Below, one piece after another: positions 36,471-48,215 of a stretch of DNA of 64,000 nucleotides. Position 1 is the stretch's first letter. The number at the start of each line of letters is the position of its first letter. The position numbers were made by a program, and so were the translations under genes. The notes under the pieces were generated by a model. It did no database searches. It was not told where the DNA came from and worked only from the letters and a program-made list of their open reading frames with translations. The DNA is taken from positions 206,271 to 270,270 of the forward strand of contig JAGQDJ010000062.1 in assembly GCA_022885665.1 (NCBI GenBank), in the 5' to 3' direction. This stretch comes from Triops longicaudatus (lineage: Eukaryota > Arthropoda > Branchiopoda > Notostraca > Triopsidae).

Positions 36471-39036
36471 TTAGTTCCCAAAGTTGCCACTGGAGGGGTG
36501 ATAATACATTAAAGCCTGTGCCGGTAGTTGCCACCGCGCTCCTTGCAATTCCACCAATTGCAAGAGCGTTTTCTTGACGTTGGGAGGCGTGGCTTGGGCT
36601 AAGAAGGCGTCTCTCACTCCGTTCATCACAACGGCCATTTTGGCGGGAATTTCTTGCTCCAAATCTCGGCCAATTGCCATTAACACAAAGAAAAGACTTT
36701 CCACCTATTTAATTAAAAAAAAATACTTTTACAATCACCAAATCTTGTTGTTAAATCTCAACAAAGTTTCAGTACGAATGAAACGAATTTAAATTATAAA
36801 AACTATTTTTAATCAAGTAGCTTGTTTTATGGTTGAGTTTAATCAATAATTAATTAAAGGGATAAAAGGAAATTAAGAATTATTACTTCAGCTGAACTGT
36901 AGCTCGCCTGCGGCTGAAGTCCAGTGTGGCAACACTCGGCCAACAACGACAATAGCATTAAACAAGGAGGCACACCATCACATTGAGTCGTTAAGTGCAA
37001 CTGACGTCGTTTCAATTGCAGGTACATTTCGTTCAGAAAGGCAATAAAGCCCAGCCACCGGGGCGCACTCGTCGCGTTACTCGCATTCTTGGAAGCCACT
37101 GAGGAAGAAGCGGAAGTGCGTAACAGACGGTCACGCTCACGATACCATTCTTGACACGTGTTTAACAAACTTTCCAGGAAAGTTTCCCGCTTCTCTTTCT
37201 GCGAATTAGTGGAGAGATAAACATTAGCTTTTGTCACGCAGTTTTCCTCACTGTTTAATTTCCACGTAATCAAGAGCCATTTTCTATCCTAATTTAGAAC
37301 CAAAAGGGTTTATAAGGCCTATACAAAGTCTTATAACGCTTCGGGTTATGTAGCTCGCATTACGACCAACTGCATTTAAAAGTTTCGTACCATAGATATA
37401 AAGTAATTACTTACGTCGTGGGCTTATAAACTTCCTACATAATATAGACTGTTCACAATTTACGTTAAGCTAATCAGCGTTTATGTTATAATTTAAACAG
37501 TTGACTTAAAAGTGAAAATCTACTGTAGACGTAAACAATGAACATATCAAAAGCGTTGCTCAATCTGCGTTGCGCAGTAAGCGTAACCCGGCCCAATGTC
37601 GGCTTGCTCGAATGTCTACGGCGCTTACGAGATTTGATGACGTCAAACACCGCCCCAGGCGAGTGTTTACGTGAGGATGGCAACAAGAATGAAAGAATTT
37701 ACGTTTTGCAACCGAAAGTAAGCATTTTACTTGACAACACACAGAAATTTGAAAACCACGAGGAATAAACGTTAACAAAGCTTACTTCGATTATTGTAAT
37801 GCACAAACGCGCAGCCGGAACGGCGAACTGAGAAGATTCCACCGCTTTGCTCAACACAATTCGCACAGCGTCCATTAAAACTCTGGCCGAAGCTTTCTCA
37901 GGATCTTAAAAAATTTCATATAAAACTTATTTTTTATTTTTTCTGATATATTAACCTTGGACAGCTTTCTTGAGGGTCGATTCAGCTTCAGGCGTCCATT
38001 TTGCCCACTTGAGATCCCCCGATTCGCCGTGGAGTTGCATATCCGCATGCGAACCTACGCTTTTCGAACGTTTGAGCGTCAACTCGCTTGGTAGTCCTGG
38101 CAATGGCACGAGCTGTATCATTTGTACGCCCGATGGCGCTACGGTTGCCGACGCCTTGGGGTGAAACAACTCCAAAGATGTCTTACTCTTGGTAATTCGA
38201 GGCGGTTCTGAGGTGTGGAAATGAACACGCCCATTCTTGGCAACGTTCACGGGAATATCTGTATCTCTGACGCCTATACAACGAACATTAATCACATAAA
38301 CATGCATGTATCATTGCCAGCTACAAATAATTTTAATATCCAGCGTTGCCAAGCTCTCAAAAATGTAAAACTGTATAAAAAAATAAAATTTCGAAAATTA
38401 CAAACTAAATTACTTGGAGGCTTATACAGTTCCATGGTAGGCTTAGCTTTAACTTGCGTGATATGCTGCCCTGGGCGACGGTTTTGGTGCATGAAATTTC
38501 CCTTAATCGCATTTACATGAATTAAATAAAAAATAATAAATCACAGACAATTTGTTTTAAAATATTTAACTTATTAAGAATATAAGTACTTGATTGTATC
38601 GGCTCGTGTCTTTGACAAAACTCCGTTCACGCCTCAGATGCGGTTCACTTGGATTCTAGCCAAAAGGGAACAAAAACACAAAGCTTGATAATAGCCCGGA
38701 ATTAATTAAACGAATGACGTCATTGGCTGCACGAATAGTTAAAGCACAGCAAAATACAGCAAAAATGTTCCGACCTGAGCTGAATTCATAGGCAACACAA
38801 AACTGCGTTCTCGCCGGAAAAACTGTAAAAAAAGAAGCCAAATAATATCCAACAAACAAGAAAAACAAAGTAAAAATAAAAGTAACATAAGCCAAACAAC
38901 ACGGCAAAACACTGTCACAAGCTGTTAGGTGTCTTCCGCTGTGTTTGCGAAAAAAAATGGGAAGAAAATCCATGCTTACGGGATTGATTTTGGGACGTTG
39001 AGTCTTGTTCGGTACTTCGGCCATGATCTTTTCCAT
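36471..39036 (-). CDS. MIF4G-domain translation factor, CTIF-like
   Basis: Seven exons on the minus strand: 39036-38980, 38655-38590, 38501-38414, 38273-37956, 37904-37786, 37198-36887 and 36704-36471. They total 1194 nt, 397 aa, with all phases matching. The N-terminal half is basic and Pro-rich (PNKTQRPKINP, RPGQHITQVKAKPTMELYKPP, KRSKSVG). The C-terminal half is a MIF4G HEAT-repeat domain: ARVLMDAVRIVLSKAVESSQFAVPAARLCITIIE, ETFLESLLNTCQEWYRERDRLL, APRWLGFIAFLNEMYLQLKRR, LFFVLMAIGRDLEQEIPAKMAVVMNGVRDAFLA and PPNVKKTLLQLVELQGARWQLP. The last segment matches the end of CTIF/MIF4GD/PAIP1-type domains, CTIF being the closest in my judgement. Such factors bridge cap-binding proteins, or poly(A)-binding protein, and eIF3 in the cytoplasm. 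The exact family member is uncertain. The first ATG at 39036 is taken as the start; another in-frame ATG lies four codons later. Confidence 0.8.
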
Positions 39037-41159
39037 TGAATTCACACCACCAGGTGCGTCGAGGTCAAAAAGTCGTTGAAGTTTCTTGCTACAAGTCGAA
39101 AACCTGGGAAAGGGAAATGAATAGTGATGAGACGCCCAGCTTCCGGCGAAGAAACGCTTTCACAATGCCGCTCAGCTTCAAAAACACATTTATTTCAATT
39201 TCGTCATCTACTTTGAAAATTCGCTAAAAATTCCAAATAAATCAAAAACTACCAGAAATATTCATACAAAATATTAAATGTTATAAACAGCCAAGAAAGA
39301 TCGCAGAAATCTTGACGAAATTAAGGAAAAATACTTCTAAACTAAATAAAAATAGAAAACTTTGATCAACCATTTACGAGTGATTCATAACCGAATTTCT
39401 TATTATACAATAAATAAATGATTTCTCGGAGTAAAGAAAATTATTAAAACAAAATTAAGAACATCAACCAAAATATGCTAGAAAAATAGAAACGAGGCAT
39501 TTCAAAATTTAAATTAGCTGTTGAAGCAGCTTGAAGCGACAAAATCTTCAAGTTTTAGTTTTTAAGATTTCTCGATTGAGTTTCTTTCGAGTATTTAGAG
39601 TGTCTCGTGTTAAAAAAACGTGCTGAAATTTTTTGGAGTTAATTAGAGCAAGGGAGCCAAAGGTTATTTCCGTCTTCGTGAGTTCGCATGAGACTTCGTT
39701 ACGAAGGCTTTTAAACGTTGCTCAAGGTTAAAACGGTAAACAATAATCGATTTCCACCCAAAATCGGTGCCAATTTTCGGAAGATTTAAGGAAAATATAT
39801 TTAAGATAAACGAACTTACTTTCGTTTCGGTGGCGTCAGGAGATTAGGAAGTTTCCGTTTTCTAAGGACGTAACGTAAAACGGAGATTGACTGCCAAGCT
39901 GCTTACTGCTAAAGCAGCGGCACCACCGAGACTAAATTAGGACTTGGGGCCCACGAGAGACGAAAAAGGGGCGGGAGGTGTAAGGCTAGCACACATACAT
40001 ACACAAACATACTCACATGCACACTCACAGACGATACCAAAAGGCAAACGAAAGAGACGGCCGTGTGAGGAATTTCTTGGCACGCGCTCCATTGCGCACG
40101 CCCAATGAGAGTTCAGCATTCCTGGCGTCGTTCTCGGGCCCTTTTTTACGATTGAAACACGATGAAATTAAGACTGAAACACATGGAAATGGTATCGCTT
40201 ATTGGCACAAGGGTTATGTTTGTTTATGTGGCCTTCAATCTCGGAAAAATAGGACTTTTTAAAGCGGTTGAGATGATACCTATTTAGGATTGAGGAAAGA
40301 GGGATAGCGAACATGGCTCAGCGTATATGAGATGTCACACTTTTTGGGACAGTTTTATAAAGTGTCAAAAATGAGGAGTAAATAGACAAGGTAGCGTGTA
40401 ATTTTTTCAAATTCAGGTTTTAATATAAATATTAACTGGTATTAAGTGTAAAAGCATTTCAGAGCTAGGCTTTAAGCGATCTAAATTTGTAGATTTCTGC
40501 TGAAGGAACGTCAAATAATGTAAAATTTGATAACGTCAAATGGACGTTTAAACGAGTTCGTTGTTTTAAATTTCAGTAGTTTGTTAATTCATGTAGATCT
40601 GTGACAAATTTTGAAGGATGGCATGGTAAAATTTCCTGCGAAGTTGCATTTTGTCAATTAGAGCATTGCGTCCATTGTAAAGCGATGCAAAATTACTAAA
40701 ATATAGCTTGTAAAAGAAAGGTAATTAGATATTGGAAGAAATTAGAGTTGTAGAGAGTAGCATAACGTAATATACTTAAATTTTACGTGTCAAACAAATA
40801 AAAATTGTCAGAAAAATTAAATCAAGGTTTTATGCTTTTCTTGAACAAAGTGGGCGCTACTTTTCGAAGCACTTTTCGCGGTTTTCACTGCAAATACCAT
40901 CTAGTGGCCGTAACATACACTACTCTTGCATTAGACAACTGTTATCGCGCGGCCTTGGTAAATAAATGCGTGTAACCTTAAACTGTCGTAAATTTTTCTT
41001 TTAAAACAGGTTTGGGATGACCAGATCGTCCACTCTCTCAGCTTCCCTCGCTCTGTGAACATCTCTTCTGCCCTAGCAACAGGTAAATCTTGTGAAATAC
41101 TGTAGAAAACAATTTCTAACATTTGCAATCCCGCAAATTATTATTTATTTTAGATTAAA
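39037..41159. other. Intergenic region between the MIF4G gene and SHMT
   Basis: Divergent promoter space with no recognisable coding sequence. 39985-40030 is rich in ACACATACATAC-type simple repeat. A CTCF-like word (CCATCTAGTGGCC) is at 40897-40909. The SHMT leader appears to have an exon ending at 41082 (ACAG|GTAAAT) and an acceptor at 41152-41153, just six bases before the ATG; these are inferred splice sites. Confidence 0.5.
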
Positions 41160-44100
41160 ATGGCAACTCAAGAGTGGACTTTAAATGACACATTAGACGT
41201 AGCAGATCCCGAAATTTATGATCTGGTCCGCAAAGAAAAAAATCGTCAATTGCGCGGTTTGGAAATGATCGCTTCGGAGAATTTCACGTCCAAAGCTGTG
41301 TTGCAAACCTTGAGCACTTGTTTACACAACAAGTACTCTGAAGGGTTACCTGGAGTGAGGTAAATAAGTTAATTAATAACTCTACGTAACATAAGAAATT
41401 AAATCTGGCGGTTTTTAGAAGGCTCAATAACTTCTGGGAGAAATTTTCATTGTTTGTTATGGGATTTCGTACCAGAACTTTCTAGCTACTCTATTGAAAA
41501 TCTATAAAAAAGAGAATACTCTAGAATAAACGTACTTTACTGCTTTTTATCATTTTAATAGAATAAGTGCTTTAAATAGATATGTATTTAGCTTTAACTA
41601 CTTCGAATGATTTGAAATTTTTTAAAAAGTGCGTCTTTGATTCTGTATATTAGACAACTGCTAAAATTAATTTAAATATTGTATACGGAAATACACACTT
41701 TAAACTGCTCTAAACTACTTTTATTCAATTGATACATTAAACTAGCCACTAATTTCTCCAAATTTTGCTTTCAGGTACTATGGTGGCAACGAATTTATCG
41801 ACCAAATCGAAATTTTGTGCCAAAAACGTTGTTTGGAGACTTACGGCGTCAGTGCAGAAGAATGGGGCGTGAACGTACAGCCTTATTCTGGCTCGCCAGC
41901 CAACTTTGCTGTTTACACCGCTATTGTTGAACCCCATGGCCGGATTATGGGTAAAATTTGTCGCAAAAAACACCTTTTTTACTTGTTTTGTGGGTAAAAA
42001 ACCGTCTTTTTAAGAAAAATTAAATCTCTTTTGTTTAAAAGGTTTGGATTTGCCCGATGGCGGTCATTTGACCCACGGTTTCTTCACGCCCACCAAGAAG
42101 ATTTCGGCAACTTCGATTTTCTTCGAGTCCATGCCGTATAAAGTAAACCCTGAAACTGGTTTGATTGACTACGACAAATTGTTGGAAACTGCGAAGCTTT
42201 TTAGACCGAAATTAATCATCGCAGGTCGATTTTTTTTATTTTTTCTTGCACTAGTCCGTTTTGTAACATAAAATAGTTACGTAAATTCGTTTAACTTAAG
42301 AAGTCAAACCTAAATAAGTGAAGACATCCTATTGAATAAGAAAACAGATGAAAAGACTATCAACATTGAAATAAAAAAGAAAAAAAAATCGTGGATAAAT
42401 TGTATTAAATTAGAAGTAAATCGCAGATAAATTGAAGTAAATAAAATAAACTCAAATAAGTTAAGTTTAAGCTTTAAGTGACGTAAAATAACGAAAACTT
42501 AGGTTTTAGTAAAAATGGAGGGATTTGCGTTACTGATTTTGATTGTTTGTCAACAGGCGTGAGCTGCTATTCGAGAAATCTGGATTACGCACGGTTCAGG
42601 GCCATTGCTGACGAAGTGGGCGCATATTTAATGGCAGATATGGCCCATGTGAGCGGTTTGGTGGCCGCTGGGGTGGTACCGTCACCGTTTCCTCATTGCC
42701 ACATCGTCACTACCACCACCCACAAGACCTTACGCGGCCCGCGAGCCGGTATCATCTTCTTCCGCAAGTAAAACTCAATTTATTCTTTAGATATTCGCTA
42801 AATTCTGTTTTGTTATTTAAAACAAACTCTCTTGAAGTGTTAAGTAATGAATTGCTTATTTTATTATTTTTCTTTGATTTTTTTATTGTGAGCATTTCGG
42901 GACTTATTTTCAATTATTTTTTTCCAGGGGAGTTAAAACGCCTGTGGGTCCCAATGGACAGCCTGCAGTGGTTTACGACTTTGAATCGCGTATTAACCAA
43001 GCCGTATTCCCTGGTTTGCAAGGCGGGCCCCATAACCACGCCATTGGCGCCATTGCTGTGGCCATGAAACAGGCCCAATCGCAAGAATTCAAAGAATACC
43101 AGATTCAAGTAAATAATTTGTATTTTTTTCCTTCTATAATCTTCGTGGTAACCGTTATTTTATTTAAATATCTGGTTTTGTTCCGTTTTTCCATTTTTTA
43201 AAGAATAATTTCCCACACGAGTTCTGATTAATCGAATTCTACTCAGTTAATCGAAATGTGTCCGTCACAAACTTCGTGAGTTCCTGGTCAACGGAGACCA
43301 AGTTTGGTTAATCGGAGGCCAAGTGATTGTTTTAGATATTTTCCTCGCGTTGGTCTGATTAACCAAATTTTGCTCGGTTAACCGGAACCAGTAAGCCTTT
43401 TTTCGAAAAGGTTCCGGTTAACCGAGTACACGTTTATTAATTGGAACTCTAACGAGGAAATTCTTGGATTTCATTGAGAAATGTGCCGAAACTGATAATG
43501 TTTTCTTGATTTTTCAGGTAGTAAAAAATGCACAAGCGTTGGCAAATGGTTTGCAAGGTTTGGGCTACAAAGTGGTGACTGGTGGTACGGATAATCACTT
43601 AATTTTGGTGGATTTGAGAAGCGTTGGTTTGAACGGAGCTAGAGGCGAAAAAGTGCTAGAAGACATCGGCATCGCTTGCAACAAAAATACAGGTAATAAA
43701 ATGAAAATTCTTGTTTTTAATAAAAATTCAATCAGTAAGACTTATTTTTTCAATTATTTGTCATTTTTTTATATTTTTATATTATTATTCAGTTGAGTAA
43801 AGTTTTTTTTATAAATCTATTTTTTTGTGTTTATTTCTTAATTTTTCCAAAAAAATTAGATTTTTGTTTTTATTTCCTGATTTTTAAACTTTAATTACTG
43901 AGTTGTTTATTTATCTATTTATTGTTGTTTAAAACAGTTCCCGGTGATAAAAGTGCCCTGAACCCGAGTGGAATTCGTTTAGGAACTCCAGCTTTAACGA
44001 CTCGTGGTATGAAAGAAGCCGATATTGCTAGAGTCGTCGATTTTATCCATCAAGGTATATATGTAAAATAATCGTATTTTTATCACCTTTTGCGTGGGAC

Positions 44101-44553
44101 CTCGCTTCACGCGGTATTTTACCGTATGCAAAACGTAAAAAACCGCATAAATTGAGATCCGTCTAAATGTTTTTCGTTTTACTGTTACCATGCAAGCTAA
44201 AGCACCTTCTTGCGTAGTTTTAGCCTGTTTTATAAGTTTGCGCGGATTTTAGTATCCTTTGAGCTTGACCTCGCTTTACGCGTATTTTCCTATACTCAAA
44301 ACATGCAAAAACCGCGCAAAGCGAAACCCGACCTTAATTCGCGCGTTTTACCACGATTTGCGTTTTCAATACTCGTTTTTCTACAGGTTTAACTCTAGCG
44401 AAGCAAGCTTATGACAAAGCGGGACCCAAATTACCCGATTTCAAGAAACTTTTGGTCGAAGATCCCGAGTTTTCCTCCCGTATTGCCAAACTCAACGAGG
44501 AAGTAGGCGATTTTGCCATTCAGTTTCAGATGCCCGGTTATGCCGACTACTAA
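41160..44553 (+). CDS. Shmt: Serine hydroxymethyltransferase, cytosolic type
   Basis: PLP enzyme that converts serine and tetrahydrofolate to glycine and 5,10-methylene-THF. Eight exons: 41160-41359, 41775-41950, 42042-42224, 42557-42767, 42928-43108, 43518-43692, 43938-44054 and 44387-44553. They total 1410 nt, 469 aa. The PLP-binding lysine lies in VTTTTHKTLRGPRAG (Lys243). Other signatures are GLEMIASENFTSKAVLQ, NKYSEGLPGVRYYGGNEFID, NVQPYSGSPANFAVYTA, LPDGGHLTHGF and LMADMAHVSGLVAAGVVPSPF. No mitochondrial presequence is seen (MATQEWTLND), so the cytosolic form is expected; an alternative upstream start cannot be excluded. Introns 5 and 7 hold degenerate repeats. An AATAAA at 44649-44654 is the likely polyadenylation signal. 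Confidence 0.97.
43210..43450. repeat. GGTTAA(T/C)CGG repeats in SHMT intron 5
   Basis: Within 240 bp the words GATTAATCGAATT, GGTTAATCGGAGG, GATTAACCAAATT, GGTTAACCGGAACC and CCGGTTAACCGAG recur in direct and inverted copies. This is non-coding intron DNA. Confidence 0.55.
44098..44333 (+). repeat. Two imperfect ~65-bp direct repeats in SHMT intron 7
   Basis: Copy 1 (44098-44160) and copy 2 (44267-44333) both begin GACCTCGCTT and run through a CACGCGGTATTTT / TACGCGTATTTT block. They continue with a CAAAAC block and an AAAACCGC block. They are spaced 169 bp apart start to start. Confidence 0.6.
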
Positions 44554-44967
44554 GCCTCACCCAACGTGCCAATATATATTTAGAATCAAAAAGCAATCGT
44601 TTTTGTACTTATTTTTGGAGTGTATTTGATAAGGTATGGGTTTCAAGAAATAAATTGAATTAAAAATATTTTTTCTTCATTTAATTACAGGAGGAATTAA
44701 ACCAGGAACGAAAAAAATTGAAATAAAAAAGTAGCCATAAACAAAAATGAAAACCCCCGAATAATCTTAAAAGAAATCGTACAAAAAGGACAGAGGAAAA
44801 TAACTTTTTAGAAATAATCTTTTGAAATCGTTTATTGCAGTTACAACTGTTCGTTTCAATTGCCTTGCGTAAGCCCCGTCCTCCCCGAACAGAAAAACTT
44901 TCCTAAAACGTCATTTTTGGTTAAATAACAAAGATTTCACTTCTTTTAAGAAATTTTTTCGTTTAAA
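44554..44967. other. Convergent 3' ends of SHMT and GET4
   Basis: A 414-bp AT-rich gap between two stops on opposite strands. It carries the SHMT AATAAA at 44649-44654 and presumably both 3' UTRs. Confidence 0.5.
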
Positions 44968-46884
44968 TCAATCTAAATCTGCAGTTTGCAAGTTCTGCCT
45001 GCCGGATGGCTGCGATCCAACACCACGTGACTCAGTTTCGGAATCCGAATCATCGCCAGCCATGCCACTCATTAACGACTGCAGCAAATTTCCTAAAAAG
45101 ACGAAAAAACCGAGTTATTTTACGCACAAAAATGATAATATCTTCCGGAATTTTAAGACTTTTGGGTCATTTCTACCACAAAATTTGCTACTAGATCTAG
45201 AAATCACGAAAAGAACGCAAAGTGAGCACTTCCGCTAAAATTTTAGTTGAAGTACCTAAGATCCCTTGTTGCTGAGGTCTTGGGGGCGGGACTCCGAAGA
45301 ACAATTGTCCAATTTTGTCCAAATAGTCGCTGTACGACGGATCTCTCTTTAAGGTGGGTTGGTATTGTTCGCAAAGTACTGTGAAAGCAGTCAATTTTTT
45401 GCTGCAAGAAAGAAAGGAATTTTTGTAAAAAATATTTTCTAATATTAAAAATCCATTTTATTAGTTTCAAACCTTTCAATAGCGAGAAGTAGAAGCCACA
45501 GGAAATTTAATAAGGGCAATCGAAACGGAGGCCCTTTCCCAATACTCGGGTGTTGCTGTGTGTAGCTTTGGAAGAGGTTTTGGGCAGTTTGTGGTGGTTG
45601 AAGGCACAAACACCTGAAAAATAAAAATAAAATAAAAAGCATAAAATATAATAAAAAACTGAAATTAATAAAAAAATAGAAATAAGCAAAAAATATAAAA
45701 ATAAAAATAAGTTCAGCAAAAAAAAAAAAAAATTAAAAAAATAAATAAATAAATAAAAAGTAAGCGAAAATTAAAATAGTAGAAACAAACTTGAATTCTG
45801 GTAATTTAAGGTAGATCAAAGCTTACTGGAGGACGGCTTGGGCAATGAACAGATCAGCTTCGTGGGAATAGCCGTGTTCAACATGTAATTCTATTAACAT
45901 GGCTGCAAAGCCTTCGCTGTCGCAGGATCTGATGAAGTGGTACCGCGCTTGCATGTGATTTCCCTCTGTTTCAAATAAATCAATTCGAAAATTAATTTAA
46001 TTAACACCTAAAATCCCAAAAAATAATCTAACAGTATTCTAGAATCTTTGAATTTCGCCCATTTAATTTCATGAAAACTTCCAAAAGTGGACGTTTTACC
46101 GCTTTAAAAAGCTTTACAATATCTTAATTAACAACCACAAATTATTTTAATGACCAGAAAAACGGATTAGGCTCGAAATCTCAATATAAATCGAGATTTA
46201 TAGCTACTTTTGCGACTCGCAGCCACTTAGTAACGCTTCTTAAACGGAAATTTTCCAAACTCTAGCGTAACAAAGAATTTTAGAAGGATAAATAAGAATG
46301 TAAAAGTACCATTCCAGAGAGTTTGGGCAAATAATCGGTGCAAATACGGGTGCCCCCCCAGTTTTTGTTGTTGCGAGCTGTCCAACTGTTTGGCAGACCA
46401 TTTCATTGCCGAGGCCAAGAACGTCTGCCTTTCTACCAAATCTGGACGCATGAGAGAATACAGTTTGCCTAGCCTTTCCATCATATTCTCCGTAGGGAAG
46501 AAAAGTCCTTTTTCCAGAACTTCCACAAAAAGCTTGGCCAAGTCGCCTCCGCTCGATTGCTGAGAAAATAGAGCATATTTGGCTTTAATTTTTTCACGCA
46601 AAATTAAATTAGTGTACTTGGTCATGACTAAGGAGAAGAGACGCGCCGTCGTAGAGCAAACTCAGCAAATCTTCGTACTTTTCTTGACCCAAGTACCTGA
46701 AACATAAAAGAGTGGATTTTGTTATTATTTTTTAAGCTTATGAACGCTGTTCTCGAGTGGTGGTTTCCTACCTGAAGTACAAGGTACGGTACATTTGATG
46801 AGCTTCATAGTAATTCCCCGCTTCCACAGACCTTTTTAGCTTGATTAATACTCGCTCGGCTCCTGTGCCACGTACCGAAGCCAT
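44968..46884 (-). CDS. GET4: GET4, tail-anchored protein insertion factor
   Basis: Cytosolic TPR-like alpha-solenoid that, with BAG6 and UBL4A, hands tail-anchored proteins to GET3/TRC40. Seven exons on the minus strand: 46884-46772, 46696-46618, 46559-46310, 45965-45827, 45613-45473, 45401-45256 and 45092-44968. They total 993 nt, 330 aa; human is 327. Family landmarks run from end to end: ERVLIKLKRSVEAGNYYEAHQMYRTLYFRYLGQEKYEDLLSLLYDGASLLLSHDQ, FPTENMMERLGKLYSLM, FLASAMKWSAKQL, GHPYLHRLFAQTLW, YHFIRSCDSEGFAAMLIEL, LFIAQAVLQ, LLNFLWLLLLAIE, LTAFTVLCEQYQPTLKRDPSYSDYLDKIGQLFFGVPPP and GILGNLLQSLM. The C-terminus is a short acidic/Ser tail, as in animals. The 5' end faces the TCF20-like gene. 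Confidence 0.96.
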
Positions 46885-48215
46885 TCTTACGGTAAGTTTT
46901 GCTGGATATTAGATGTGTGAACGGCGAATCGTTCTTTCGTAGCTCCTTTTAGAATTCTTATATTCTTGGATCTCTACTCTGTGTATAGTAACACTAAACT
47001 AAATAAAAATTATAAGCTAATTAGTAGAACATATACTTAACGTAACATTAATTGCGTATTTTAAATTAATGCGAAAGATTGTGAGCTGTAATCGCGGTTC
47101 AAAACTGACCTACGAACTCGTCTAAAAGCGTTCCATTCCCACCTTGAAATAGTGATCACAACAGTATTGAGCGTCGCGGGCAACAGTGAAAATCGGTTTT
47201 GGCGTCTAGATTTTACGAACGATTTTTATGGTGTATAATTCAACGTAATTAAGTTTGTGAAAGGTAAGTGTAAGATTCAGAGAGGAAAATCGTTCTAAAT
47301 CGAACGCTTTCAGGTGGCGTCTCTGCGGGCCGCACGCGGATCGTTACATCGTATTTTCGTCGAGATACCCTTTCTCCGTGCGAAAGTGTTGTGAAACAGC
47401 TGCGTCTCGCTTTCGCCCCGAAAACTCTCGGTAAAAGTGCTAATATGTTCGCTTAATAAGTGTAAGTTAAAATCGTTAAGGTGACCCATCCGTGTCGTTC
47501 GGTCTTTTTAGGTAAAAACCGCTTCTAACCACCCACACCTTGCCCCAACGAACCCCCGTTTCCTCCTTGCCAACCCCATCAAGCCACCCAAGCCTCTGAA
47601 ACTAATTCTGTTCGCTTAAACAATACTCACAAATGTGACAATTTTATTAGAAAAATTTTAAGAGAAATTAAAAAATTAAGAAAAAAATATGAGCCAATCA
47701 TTGTTAGTTTTATTTCTTTAAGTTAGTTTCTTCGTTGTTTGAATACTTTGAAGTTAAAGTACCTAAAATTAGTACTGCACACTTTAGAGAGTAATTGAAA
47801 ATTTCTAAACTTTGATAAACGAATATTAACGAGTTAATATTATTTTCGTTAATTCCTTTGTTAAAATATCTATTGCTCTAAGCTAAACACATCGAAGTTA
47901 AAGTACATAAAACTTATTCTATTTAGTTTAGACAAAGAATCATGTTATTTATTCGAAAGAGCTCGTCTCAGTTAGTTAAAAAAGTTGTGTGAATTTTTAA
48001 GCTAAATTTTCTGAACTTTAAGGTAAATTGTCGAAGTTAAAGTATCTGAAACTAATTACTTCTTGAAAACATTTCTAAAGTTAACTACTCGACAAAGGAA
48101 ATTAGATAGAAAAAATTATTTGTAAAAAAATATACAAAAAATATAAAAAAATATACAAAAAAATACATATTTTTTTTCTTAATTTTTCAGGTGTAAGTTC
48201 ACTCGAAAAAGCGAA
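46885..48215. promoter_or_regulatory. Divergent promoter and leader region, GET4 and TCF20-like gene
   Basis: No coding sequence. The plus-strand gene probably has a leader exon ending at 47273 with a strong donor (AAG|GTAAGTG) and an acceptor at 48189-48190 (TTTTTCAG), giving a 917-bp leader intron. Between 47700 and 48100, words like CGAAGTTAAAGTA and ACTTTGAAGTTAAAGTACCTAA recur about four times, a loose repeat with a period of roughly 100-150 bp. Confidence 0.45.

Noticed and set aside
37560..37778. Extra exon in the MIF4G gene intron 5
   Set aside because: No acceptor AG precedes it in the right phase, and the MIF4G domain reads continuously without it.
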